DNA of 64,000 nucleotides from assembly GCA_019638595.1 (NCBI GenBank), contig JAHBTJ010000005.1:124001-188000 (forward strand). Direction: 5' to 3'. Within the stretch, counting starts at the first letter, position 1. Every line of letters begins with the position of its first letter. A program made the translations under genes and the position numbers. The notes beneath the pieces are model-generated. The model was not told the DNA's origin. It was given only the letters and a program-made list of their open reading frames with translations, and did not search any database. This document shows, one piece after another, positions 25,788-34,008 of the stretch. This DNA is from Chitinophagaceae bacterium (GTDB taxonomy: Bacteria; Bacteroidota; Bacteroidia; Chitinophagales; Chitinophagaceae).

Positions 25788-27113
25788 TTATCCCGACTTT
25801 TTCATCCTGTATTTTTTATTCACTTTCGGGTTGTTGAAGTATTTATCAAGATCTTCGGGTGAGTCGCCGATTTCAACAGTAGGTACTTCTATCAACTGTA
25901 CCTGTATTGCTTTCAATTCATCCCTCAGCTTTTGTGTTTTAGCCACTATTTCAGGGTCCTTGTCGCCCACCAGCGTATTGTTTTGCATCATGTAATCCAA
26001 TCGCTTAATGGCATTACGCACCAGTGTAGCAGAGTTCTGCTCCGCTGTTTTGATGGGTGCCGTACTTTCTTTTACGGGCATTATAGCCACGCCGGCGCTG
26101 GGCAAAATCTTGCCGGCCGTTTTTTGCCCATCGGTAGGAAGCGATGAAAACACGGTACCGCCCAGTGAAGCCGCCGCGGAAGTAAGGTCAAACGTAGTTC
26201 TTGTACCTTTTGTTCTTTTTACCTTTTTATCCAGCTCCATAAAGGTTGCTTTCAACTGGTTGGAATAATGGTTGATCGTTTTTCTCAGATCTTCATACTC
26301 CAGTACCTTTTGTGGGTAATTGATGTTTTCCTTTACTATGATCTGTATCATGGAGGTATCGCGCACATTAAACTTATTACTTCCCACAAAATATACGATC
26401 ACTTTCCGCTCCTTGTTAGGGTCGGTAGATTTTACAAATCCAAAAGGAGGAGACCATTTAAAATCGTCGCCGCATTTGGTAACTACTCCTGCGGTTTTAA
26501 TAGGATAGTTGCTGGTCATACTGATCCGGTCAATAGGAAAGCTGCCATCCTCGCATAATATCTTAAAGCTTACACTATCGCCTTCGTCAACATATAAAAT
26601 ACTGTTTACCGTAGGTTTTATTTTTGAAGGAATGATTTCCGTGTTGTAAAACATTAAGGTAAACGAAGTGTCGATTTTGTCGGCCGGGTTATCCAGGTTC
26701 TGCACGCCAAGCATTACTTTATATTCAATGTCGTACTTCAGCCTGCCGGAAAGAAAAAGTCCTTTTTCAGCTTTAAAAATAAGTGTACCGTTTGTTCTGT
26801 CAATACGCAGCCCTACCGGGGAGTTTTTTAGGAACCAATAATATTGCGACTCGTCTTTATTGATTTCAAGCTTGTATTGCAATGTTGAATCCACATGCAA
26901 TGTAATATAAGGATTAAGGTTCCTGATCCTTAAAACAGAATCTTCCTGGGTAATAGGTTTAAATATGGCTGTATCGTTCCTGAGCGTATCCGGTTTCAGG
27001 GTGTCCTGTTTTAAGGTATCCTGTTTTAGGGTGTCTGTAACCTGGGAAAGTGCCGGCAAAGAAAAGCCTGAAATGAATACCAGGAGGATATAGGTGAACT
27101 TGCGATTAATCAA
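25788..27113 (-). CDS. exported protein of unknown function with a DTLK repeat
   Basis: A 441-residue protein with a signal peptide (about 1-23, ending ALSQ). After it come four near-repeats of the five-residue unit D-T-L-K/R-Q/P/N (about 26-46). The middle (about 75-270) is beta-rich, with YYWFLKNSPVGLRIDRTNGTLIF resembling immunoglobulin or cadherin-like folds. The rest is helical (residues about 280-430). I do not recognise a family. It is alone, and a palindrome lies about 100 bases upstream. Confidence 0.7.
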   Translation of the reverse strand: MINRKFTYILLVFISGFSLPALSQVTDTLKQDTLKQDTLKPDTLRNDTAIFKPITQEDSVLRIRNLNPYITLHVDSTLQYKLEINKDESQYYWFLKNSPVGLRIDRTNGTLIFKAEKGLFLSGRLKYDIEYKVMLGVQNLDNPADKIDTSFTLMFYNTEIIPSKIKPTVNSILYVDEGDSVSFKILCEDGSFPIDRISMTSNYPIKTAGVVTKCGDDFKWSPPFGFVKSTDPNKERKVIVYFVGSNKFNVRDTSMIQIIVKENINYPQKVLEYEDLRKTINHYSNQLKATFMELDKKVKRTKGTRTTFDLTSAAASLGGTVFSSLPTDGQKTAGKILPSAGVAIMPVKESTAPIKTAEQNSATLVRNAIKRLDYMMQNNTLVGDKDPEIVAKTQKLRDELKAIQVQLIEVPTVEIGDSPEDLDKYFNNPKVNKKYRMKKSG

Positions 27114-27205
27114 TTGTCCGGTCTTTAAAGGGTTATTAAATTAATGAGCGAAGGTAGCATATTATGGAATATGAATAATAACGAAGAGATTGAATTTGTA
27201 ATATA

Positions 27206-27223
27206 ATAACACCTGGGTGTTAT
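27206..27223. promoter_or_regulatory. 18-base palindrome upstream of the exported protein gene
   Basis: ATAACACC-TG-GGTGTTAT is perfectly symmetric. It lies about 95 bases upstream of the start codon at 27113 and just outside the hsp20 terminator. It could be a repressor site; the cognate regulator is unknown. Confidence 0.4.
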
Positions 27224-27230
27224 AAATATT

Positions 27231-27270
27231 TAAAAAAAAGCATGTTGTTCTAATGAAAGACAACATGCTT
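27231..27270 (-). terminator. terminator of the hsp20 gene
   Basis: Read on the minus strand, AGCATGTTGT pairs with ACAACATGCT over an 11-base loop, followed by TTTTTTTT. Confidence 0.85.
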
Positions 27271-27316
27271 ACCAAAACCTCAATGATCAACGCCACACAT
27301 CACACACTAACTTTGC

Positions 27317-27757
27317 TTACTGCACGGCTATTTGTTTGCTTGCAGGCTGTGCTTCTGTTTTTTTAGGTACCAGTACTTTTAATACACCATCTTCGTATTT
27401 TGCCTGGATATCATCGGCATTTACTTTATCGCTAAGAGTGAAGCTGCGTTTGAATCCGTGGTAGCTGAACTCCCTGCGTATGGTTTTGAGATCTTCGTTT
27501 TTAGCTTCTTCTTTCTTTTCGTAAGAAATGGTAAGCAAACCATTTTCAACGGTCAGTTGAATGTCTTCTTTTTTCAATCCGGGGGTGCTTAGCTCAAGAT
27601 GAAAAGCGTCGTTGGTTTCATGAATGTTTACCGGAACGCGGCTCCATGAAGCAGTTCCGCCATCATTTCCCCAGCCTGTAAATTCGTTGAACCAGTCATC
27701 AAAAAAAGAACCGAATTGTTTTTTAGCAGGTGCGCCGTTAACTTTTAAGAGTGTCAT
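27317..27757 (-). CDS. Hsp20/alpha-crystallin small heat-shock protein
   Basis: A 146-residue chaperone that holds unfolding proteins. The alpha-crystallin domain runs from about residue 40 to 133: VNIHETNDAFHLELSTPG opens it, GLLTISYEKKEE forms the middle and the conserved GVLKVLVPKK closes it. FDDWFNEF in the N-terminus is typical of Bacteroidota members. The C-terminal tail has IAV, close to the I-x-I/V oligomerisation motif. It is divergent from the bacilliredoxin gene, with two palindromes in the shared 214-base gap. Confidence 0.94.
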   Translation of the reverse strand: MTLLKVNGAPAKKQFGSFFDDWFNEFTGWGNDGGTASWSRVPVNIHETNDAFHLELSTPGLKKEDIQLTVENGLLTISYEKKEEAKNEDLKTIRREFSYHGFKRSFTLSDKVNADDIQAKYEDGVLKVLVPKKTEAQPASKQIAVQ

Positions 27758-27869
27758 AGTTTGTATTTTTTAAGTTTACATTTTTTGTTACATGCGTGAA
27801 TGATCAAACAGTATTCCATAGAATATTGCAGGCTTGTTTAAAGTCATGATGGCAATAGTTTAAAAAATA

Positions 27870-27919
27870 AAAAGACAAAATGTCGCTACTTGTTAAATGT
27901 GAATGACATTTTGTCTTTT
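27870..27919. promoter_or_regulatory. twin GACA-N3-TGTC palindromes between hsp20 and the bacilliredoxin gene
   Basis: GACAAAATGTC (27874-27884) and GACATTTTGTC (27905-27915) are each nearly self-complementary and are mirror copies of each other. Their centres are 31 bases apart, close to three helical turns. The outer arms extend the match to 15 perfect base pairs (AAAAGACAAAATGTC at 27870-27884 against 27905-27919). They lie upstream of the bacilliredoxin -7 box and about 115-150 bases upstream of hsp20. Confidence 0.6.
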
Positions 27920-27943
27920 ATGTTACTAACAGGCATTTTACCT

Positions 27944-27951
27944 TAATTTTG
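27944..27951 (+). promoter_or_regulatory. -7 box of the bacilliredoxin gene
   Basis: TAATTTTG is a perfect TAnnTTTG, 20 bases before the ATG at 27972. The right palindrome of the twin operator ends about 28 bases upstream, where the -33 element should lie. Confidence 0.65.
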
Positions 27952-27971
27952 CAGAATCAAAAACTTTAGAA

Positions 27972-28388
27972 ATGTATCCAGCAGAAATTGTAATACCAAT
28001 GAAAGAAGAGTTAACAGATCATGGTTTTGAAGAACTGTTAACCCCGGAGCAGGTAGTGAATGCTCTGGAACAAAAAGGCACCACCCTTGTAATGATCAAT
28101 TCCGTTTGTGGTTGTTCGGCAGGAAGCGCACGTCCCGGAGTATTGATGGCTGTTGCCAATACCACTAAAAAGCCTGATCATCTTACTACCAGCTTTGCAG
28201 GATTTGATATTGATGCTGTAAAAAAATTAAGAGAGCACCTGCTTCCTTATCCGCCTTCCTCTCCTGCAATCGCTCTTTTTAAAGATGGACAACTGGTTCA
28301 TTTTATAGAAAGGCACCAGATAGAAGGAAGACCCGCGCAGTTGATCGCCAAAAGCCTGATAGCGGCTTTTGATGAACATTGCAATTAA
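27972..28388 (+). CDS. BrxA/BrxB-family bacilliredoxin
   Basis: A 138-residue thioredoxin-fold protein of the YphP/YqiW family, which removes bacillithiol from protein thiols. The family's CGC motif is at residues 46-48 (NSVCGCSAGSARPG), in place of the CxxC of thioredoxin. RPGVLMAV and the C-terminal FFIER-like HFIERHQIEG also fit. The likely reductase partner, YpdA, is encoded at 8735-9709. The gene has its own promoter and terminator. Confidence 0.92.
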   Translation: MYPAEIVIPMKEELTDHGFEELLTPEQVVNALEQKGTTLVMINSVCGCSAGSARPGVLMAVANTTKKPDHLTTSFAGFDIDAVKKLREHLLPYPPSSPAIALFKDGQLVHFIERHQIEGRPAQLIAKSLIAAFDEHCN

Positions 28389-28411
28389 AGGTATTGTGTT
28401 GTAGTTATTTT

Positions 28412-28439
28412 CGCTCCGGTTTACCGGAGCGTTTTTTTT
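28412..28439 (+). terminator. terminator after the bacilliredoxin gene
   Basis: CGCTCCGG and CCGGAGCG pair over a four-base loop and are followed by eight T residues. Confidence 0.92.
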
Positions 28440-28551
28440 CCTATGCCTTGAGTTCAAAAGTTTCGGGCCTGCGGTCGCTTAATTCAGTTACTCATTTTTA
28501 CTTCAATCCATATTTTTAAACTATCATTGCGGATTATATTAATTGAACTGC

Positions 28552-29835
28552 ATGTATCCCAACCTTTATTTCTTTTTAAAAGATACGTTTGAAATTGAGC
28601 CATGGGCGTGGACCAGGTTTATAAACAGTTTTGGCGTTTTTGTAGCGCTTGGCTTTATTGCCGGTGTAATTGTACTTACTAAAGAATTAAAGCGAAAAGA
28701 AAGGAAAGAGCTGCTCTTCCCCGTAGAGGAGTCTATTACTGTAGGCAAGCCGGCAACAACGTCTGAATTGATCATTAATGCGCTTGTGGGCTTTTTGGTA
28801 GGGTATAAGGCATTGGGTATTTTTTTTAGTGATGAACAACTTTCGCCCCAGGACTATATCTTTTCAACAAAAGGGAGCGTGCTGGGCGGCATTGTGATAG
28901 GCGCTTTGTTTGTTTGGATGAAGTTCAGCGAAAAAAACAAGCAAAAGTTAGCAAAGCCCGAAGAGCGTAAAATACGGATATGGCCACACGAACGGGTAGG
29001 GGATATTGCTATACTGGCTGCCATATTCGGTTTTATAGGCGCTAAGGTTTTCGATAACCTGGAAAACTGGGATCGCTTTATTCAGAATCCCATTGAAAAT
29101 TTACTGTCGCCCAGCGGACTTACTTTTTATGGAGGATTGATATGCGCCACCATCGCTATTTTATGGTTTGCACGTAAAAAGAAAATTTCGATAAGGCATC
29201 TGGTAGACGCGGCCGCACCGGCTTTAATGCTGGCTTACGCGGTAGGGCGTTTAGGATGCCAGGTAAGCGGCGATGGCGACTGGGGAATACTGAACAGCGT
29301 TTATGTAACAAGCGCAACCGGCAAGGCAGTTGAAGCCCGGCCGGGCGATGTTGAAAAAGCGTTGCAGGCACATAAAGCCGTTTATTTAAGTGAGTTTGGA
29401 AATGACAGTATACCCCGTAAAGCGGTAAAAGCTCCCGGGTTCCTTCCCATATGGACGGTAGCTTACCCTTATCCGAATAATGTAAATGAACAGGGTTTTA
29501 AGCTGGAAGGGTGTACGGGCGATCACTGTAATGCTTTGCCGGTTCCGGTGTTTCCTACTCCCTTATACGAAATACTTGCCTGTATTTTATTATTTGCTGT
29601 GCTGATGCTGATCCGGAAGCGTGTGGTGATTGCGGGCCAGTTATTTTCTATATACCTGATAATGAATGGGCTGGAAAGATTTTTCATCGAAAAGATCAGG
29701 GTTAATACCAAGTATAATATAATGGGGTTCCATCCTACCCAGGCGGAAATCATTTCTTCGCTTCTTATAATAGCCGGCATTATTTTATTTTTCTGGGCAA
29801 AAAAAATGCCGCCACCCGCCAAAAAGCCGGTTTAG
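28552..29835 (+). CDS. lgt: prolipoprotein diacylglyceryl transferase (long Bacteroidota form)
   Basis: This integral membrane enzyme moves diacylglycerol from phosphatidylglycerol to the lipobox cysteine of prelipoproteins. The product is 427 residues, longer than E. coli Lgt (291), with an extra loop at about 245-320. Matches are LTFYGGLICAT, the signature region AYAVGRLGCQVSGDGDWG (where E. coli has GRIGNFINGE), PLYEILACILLF, and the end RFFIEKIRVNTKY. I use the ATG at 28552 rather than the TTG at 28543. The GN-to-GC change is usual in this long form as I recall it. Confidence 0.88.
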   Translation: MYPNLYFFLKDTFEIEPWAWTRFINSFGVFVALGFIAGVIVLTKELKRKERKELLFPVEESITVGKPATTSELIINALVGFLVGYKALGIFFSDEQLSPQDYIFSTKGSVLGGIVIGALFVWMKFSEKNKQKLAKPEERKIRIWPHERVGDIAILAAIFGFIGAKVFDNLENWDRFIQNPIENLLSPSGLTFYGGLICATIAILWFARKKKISIRHLVDAAAPALMLAYAVGRLGCQVSGDGDWGILNSVYVTSATGKAVEARPGDVEKALQAHKAVYLSEFGNDSIPRKAVKAPGFLPIWTVAYPYPNNVNEQGFKLEGCTGDHCNALPVPVFPTPLYEILACILLFAVLMLIRKRVVIAGQLFSIYLIMNGLERFFIEKIRVNTKYNIMGFHPTQAEIISSLLIIAGIILFFWAKKMPPPAKKPV

Positions 29836-29944
29836 TTTAACAGTTATTTTCTGAAATGCCTTTTTTAATAGTACTGGGCATTACCAGTTATCCCTTATTA
29901 TTACCGTTTATGGTAAAGGCATGTTCTATGCATTGCAAAGTACT

Positions 29945-29952
29945 TACTTTTG
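29945..29952 (+). promoter_or_regulatory. -7 box of the outer-membrane receptor gene
   Basis: TACTTTTG is a perfect TAnnTTTG, 31 bases before the ATG at 29984. Confidence 0.6.
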
Positions 29953-29983
29953 TAAGGTAATATTTACAACAAAATATACTGCA

Positions 29984-32449
29984 ATGAAAAAAATAGCAAT
30001 ACTCCTGGTTGTTTGGGTGATGGGAATGGGCTTAAAGGCACAATCACAAACCGGGGGAACCATTACAGGAACTGTTACTCATGAAGAAAAAGGGGTGGAA
30101 GCGATCACCGTAGCGCTTTTGCAAGCCAAAGATTCGGCTGTAGTTAAAATAGAGTTGAGTAACCACCGGGGAAACTTTGAATTTCTCAATATCAAAGCCG
30201 GCAAATACCTTTTATCATTCAGTGGGGTAGGGTACCAGGAAAAACATACCGCAGTTTTCGACCTGAACGAAGGAGAAGCCAGGCACATGGGCACGATGGC
30301 ATTAACGGTAGCAGGAAAGGAACTGAAAGCAGTAACAGTTACGGCTAAGCGCCCTGTGATTGAGCAGAAAATTGATAAACTGGTAGTAAATGTGGACGCA
30401 TCTCCAACCAACGCCGGCGCCACAGCCATGGAGGTGTTGGAAAAGTCGCCGGGTATTATTGTAAACAACGATGGCGGGATCAGCCTGAAAGGAAAGCCGG
30501 GGGTGATTGTAATGATGGATGGCAAACCTACCTATCTTTCTGCTGCTGATTTAGCCAACCTGTTAAAGAATACACCTGCTTCGGCTATTGAGCAAATTGA
30601 GATCATGACCAATCCTTCGTCTAAATACGATGCGTCGGGCAACTCGGGCATCATCAACATAAAAACAAAAAAAAGTTTGAAAATGGGCTGGAACGGCAGT
30701 ATTACCGTAGGAGCCAGCGCAGGCTTTTTCCCGCAAAACAGTAATGTGTATGTAATGCCGCGTTCACAAAACAGTATCAATTTCAACTATCGCAAAAACA
30801 AGATCAATTTCTTCGGCAATTACAATCCTAACTTTAATAAAGGAAGAAATCAATTGCACCTGGTGCGCAAATTTTATAATGAAGACGGAAGCCTCAATTC
30901 CTACGCAGACCAGTATACAACTTTCAAGGGAAGGAACAATAATCACAATGTAAAGCTGGGACTGGATTATTATATAAGCAGTAAAGACGTTGTTGGGGTT
31001 GTGGTAACCGGCTTTGGCTTTTTTGGACGCCCTGAACCACTCACCGTTTCAGATATTTACAATGCCGATGGCAGCTACCAGTCGGGATTGTATTCTACCG
31101 CTGGCAATACATTAAAATTCAGGAATTATACTGCAAATATTAACTATAAGCACAGTTTTGACAGTACCGGTAAGGAATTGTCTGTTGACCTTGACTATGT
31201 GCAATACGATAATGTTTCAGATATGTTATTGAACACAGATACCAAAGATAAATCCGGCTCCGTGGGGAATACCCCGGTTCAGCTAAAGGGACATCTGCCT
31301 TCCAATATTCATATTTATTCTTTTAAATCGGACTATGTGCACCCGTTCAAAAATAATATGAAAATGGAGACCGGCATTAAAACCAACTATATTAAAAACG
31401 ACAACCTGGTAGACTATACCCGTTTGGGTAACGAAGGCTGGGTAAAAGATGCCCGTTCCAATCATTTTATTTACGAGGAAAATATCAACGCAGCATATTT
31501 CAATATCAATAAAAAATTCAGCGATAAATGGAGCGCCCAGGCCGGATTGAGAGTAGAAAATACCAATACAAAGGGAAAACAACTTACCAACGACTCATCG
31601 TTTACAAGGCATTATACCAATCTGTTTCCTACAGCGTTTGTGAGTTATGCGGCTGATAAGAACAACCAGTTAACGGTATCGTATAGTCGCAGGTTAAACC
31701 GCCCTAATTATGAAGATCTCAATCCTTTCACCTATTTTCTCGATTCGTTAACCTATCGCAAGGGTAACCCATACCTGCTGCCCCAGTTTTCACATAACAT
31801 AGAGCTGGGACATACCTTTAAAAGTAAATTCATCACCAGCATTAATTATAGTAAAACAACCGATGTAATATCTGAATTGTTGCGGCAGAATACCCTGGAA
31901 AAAACAACCTTTGCCACCCGCGAGAACATAGCCGGTTTCCGGAACATCGGACTCTCGGTAAATGCTCCGTTCAAATGGACGCCATGGTGGAGCACCAATG
32001 TATTTGCCAATGTATTTAATAACCGGTATAAAGGAGAATATAACCAGCAACCTATTGATCTTTCCAACACGGCATTCATGATGAATGTGAGCAATACTTT
32101 TACCATCAGCGAAGGCTTTACCGCAGAATTGAGTGGTTTTTACAGGTCGAAAGTAGTGGACCAGATGTTACTGATGAATGAAATGTACCAGATGAATATC
32201 GGTTTCCAGAAAAATATCCTGAAAGGTAAATCAACGGTGCGCCTGAATTTCCGGGACCCGTTCGGCTGGCAACGCTTTAGCGCGCGCTCACGATACGCGG
32301 ATGTGGATGTTAGCATACAAAACCGGTGGGATACCCGCCAGGTTTCAGCAAGCTTTACATACAGGTTTGGTAAGAGTACCATAGCTCCGTCGCGCAAAAG
32401 ATCAACCGGCGTATCTGACGAACTAAACCGGGCCGGGCAATCGAATTAA
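29984..32449 (+). CDS. outer-membrane beta-barrel, TonB-dependent-receptor-like
   Basis: An 821-residue outer-membrane protein. A signal peptide (about 1-21) is followed by a carboxypeptidase-regulatory-like domain (about 28-110), then a plug-like region (VLEKSPGIIVNNDGGISLKG, IEIMTNPSSKYDASGNSGII). A long beta-barrel (about 215-800) has many aromatic strand ends. This matches the Bacteroidota outer membrane protein family 3, related to TonB-dependent transporters but often without a TonB box. The ATG at 29984 is preferred because the signal peptide begins there. The substrate is unknown. The DUF6624-like gene follows 39 bases later. Confidence 0.85.
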   Translation: MKKIAILLVVWVMGMGLKAQSQTGGTITGTVTHEEKGVEAITVALLQAKDSAVVKIELSNHRGNFEFLNIKAGKYLLSFSGVGYQEKHTAVFDLNEGEARHMGTMALTVAGKELKAVTVTAKRPVIEQKIDKLVVNVDASPTNAGATAMEVLEKSPGIIVNNDGGISLKGKPGVIVMMDGKPTYLSAADLANLLKNTPASAIEQIEIMTNPSSKYDASGNSGIINIKTKKSLKMGWNGSITVGASAGFFPQNSNVYVMPRSQNSINFNYRKNKINFFGNYNPNFNKGRNQLHLVRKFYNEDGSLNSYADQYTTFKGRNNNHNVKLGLDYYISSKDVVGVVVTGFGFFGRPEPLTVSDIYNADGSYQSGLYSTAGNTLKFRNYTANINYKHSFDSTGKELSVDLDYVQYDNVSDMLLNTDTKDKSGSVGNTPVQLKGHLPSNIHIYSFKSDYVHPFKNNMKMETGIKTNYIKNDNLVDYTRLGNEGWVKDARSNHFIYEENINAAYFNINKKFSDKWSAQAGLRVENTNTKGKQLTNDSSFTRHYTNLFPTAFVSYAADKNNQLTVSYSRRLNRPNYEDLNPFTYFLDSLTYRKGNPYLLPQFSHNIELGHTFKSKFITSINYSKTTDVISELLRQNTLEKTTFATRENIAGFRNIGLSVNAPFKWTPWWSTNVFANVFNNRYKGEYNQQPIDLSNTAFMMNVSNTFTISEGFTAELSGFYRSKVVDQMLLMNEMYQMNIGFQKNILKGKSTVRLNFRDPFGWQRFSARSRYADVDVSIQNRWDTRQVSASFTYRFGKSTIAPSRKRSTGVSDELNRAGQSN

Positions 32450-32488
32450 GTATGGTCAACGTATTGCGGGCAATTAAAAAACATCAAA

Positions 32489-33172
32489 ATGAAAAATAAA
32501 TCATTGATATTGATATGTTCCTTTTTAACATGTACCCTGATTGGAGCCGGCCAGGTAATTTCTTATTCATTTGATCCTGATAAAGTAAATAAGGGTTTGG
32601 CAGCCCAAATGGACACTCTCTACCAGGAAGACCAAAGAACCAGGATGGAATTAATAGGATTAATAAAAGGCGGTGCATCACAAAAAGCTTTGGACAGTTT
32701 TAGGGCGATCATAAAACTGAAGGACAGCGCTAACCTGGTATTTGCAGAACAAATAATAAGCAAATATGGCTGGCCTGGTGCTCAGGAAATCGGAATGCAG
32801 GGCGCGCAGGCATTATTTTTAGTTATACAACATGCAGATTTAAAAACACAAAAAAAGTATTATCCGTTAATTAAACAATCAGAAAAAGAGGGTAAGGTGT
32901 TGTCTGCTAACGTGGCTATACTTGAAGACAGAATAGCTGTAAGAGAGGGGCAACCACAACTGTACGGAAGCCAGGGGTATTTTGATAAAGAAAAGAACAA
33001 GACATTTATTTACCCTTTAAAGGATGTAGAGAACCTGGACAGCTTAAGGAAATCCATGGGGCTTCAACCGATGAATAAATATATACAAGATTGGGATGTA
33101 GAAGCTTATAAATCTTATTTGCCTTATGCAGAGCAGCTTTTAAAGAAATCCCGGCAGGAAAATAGCAATTAA
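32489..33172 (+). CDS. exported DUF6624-like protein
   Basis: A 227-residue exported protein with a signal peptide ending near GAGQ. The domain shows a D-x3-R motif (EDQRTRME), then YGWPGAQEIGMQGAQALFLVIQHAD and LEDRIAVREGQPQLYGSQG. These WPG, QHAD and LxDRI blocks are what I know from DUF6624. Its function is unknown. It probably shares the transcript of the upstream barrel protein and ends before a terminator. Confidence 0.75.
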   Translation: MKNKSLILICSFLTCTLIGAGQVISYSFDPDKVNKGLAAQMDTLYQEDQRTRMELIGLIKGGASQKALDSFRAIIKLKDSANLVFAEQIISKYGWPGAQEIGMQGAQALFLVIQHADLKTQKKYYPLIKQSEKEGKVLSANVAILEDRIAVREGQPQLYGSQGYFDKEKNKTFIYPLKDVENLDSLRKSMGLQPMNKYIQDWDVEAYKSYLPYAEQLLKKSRQENSN

Positions 33173-33300
33173 CTGCCCGCATAATGCATTTGCGTTATTC
33201 TGCCGGTGGGCGCCCGGCTGATCGCCAATAAATGGAGCAATGACATTAACAATGAACTTTTATAAATGCTTAACTGTTTAGTTTCTCATGTTTTGATTTT

Positions 33301-33328
33301 GATCCCGCTGTTCTCAGCGGGATTTTTG
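33301..33328 (+). terminator. terminator after the DUF6624-like gene
   Basis: ATCCCGCTG and CAGCGGGAT pair over a four-base loop and are followed by TTTTT. Confidence 0.88.
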
Positions 33329-33339
33329 CTGAGGCTAAA

Positions 33340-33402
33340 CGAATTTATAGTTTATGGTTTACAGTTTTTAGTAACCTGAAACCCGAAACCTGTAACCTGC
33401 AA
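33340..33402. repeat. modular intergenic repeat, site E (words b and c)
   Basis: AATTTATAGTTTATGGTTT (word b) is followed by ACCTGAAACCCGAAACCTG (word c). They lie between convergent genes, directly downstream of the terminator. Confidence 0.6.
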
Positions 33403-33406
33403 TTGA

Positions 33407-33937
33407 TTATTCCACCGCTTTTTTGGCTTTGTCTTTCAGCTTTTGTGTCTCTTCTTTAATAGCTTTGCCTGCGTCTTTAGCTTCTTCTTTCACTGCATTC
33501 GCCGCGTCTGTTACTCCTTCCTTTACGGCATTGGCGCCATCTTTCACTCCTTCTTTGGCAGCATCCCACGCGTTAGAAATAGCATCCCCGGCTTTGTCAA
33601 AAAATTCGCCGGTTTTCTTTACCGATTCGCCTTCTTTAATAGTGATCGTTTTTCCTTCTTTTGTAACATCTCCTTTTAATGAAATGGTGGTGCCGTCATT
33701 CAGGGTAATATCTTTTTCTGCTACACTCCAGTTTCCGTCTTTATAAACCAGCAGTTTGCCATCTTTCCACATTACATCACCATCTTCTGCAACGTAGGTT
33801 ACCTTGTCTGCAACATTCTCTTTACCGGTTTCTGCAGGAGTTAATGTTACGTCTGTGCCGGTCGTTTCCTCAGACCCATTGCTGTCGCAGGCGGCCAATA
33901 CAACTGCCGTGGCAGCGATGAAAAACATTTTTTTCAT
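33407..33937 (-). CDS. DUF6799 lipoprotein with an amphipathic helical repeat
   Basis: A 176-residue lipoprotein with lipobox LAAC (Cys 17). The middle (about 45-110) has the repeated pattern GDVMWKDGKLLVYKDGNW and ITLNDGTTISLKGDVT, which is the DUF6799 layout. From about residue 112 to the end the chain is a lysine- and alanine-rich helix with repeats of the form DAANAVKEEAKDAGKAIKEE, much like LEA-type desiccation proteins. Function is unknown; stress protection or wall contact is a guess. It stands alone. Confidence 0.75.
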   Translation of the reverse strand: MKKMFFIAATAVVLAACDSNGSEETTGTDVTLTPAETGKENVADKVTYVAEDGDVMWKDGKLLVYKDGNWSVAEKDITLNDGTTISLKGDVTKEGKTITIKEGESVKKTGEFFDKAGDAISNAWDAAKEGVKDGANAVKEGVTDAANAVKEEAKDAGKAIKEETQKLKDKAKKAVE

Positions 33938-34008
33938 ATTATAGTTATTTTATTTGATGGCTTATACAAATTCAAAAGGAGTGCCAGATTTTAAACCGTT
34001 TATCCGGG

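Noticed and set aside
25577-25837. An 86-codon plus-strand frame
   Set aside because: Its end is antisense to the exported DTLK protein and it has no recognisable domain. The 269-base gap 25519-25787 is otherwise empty.
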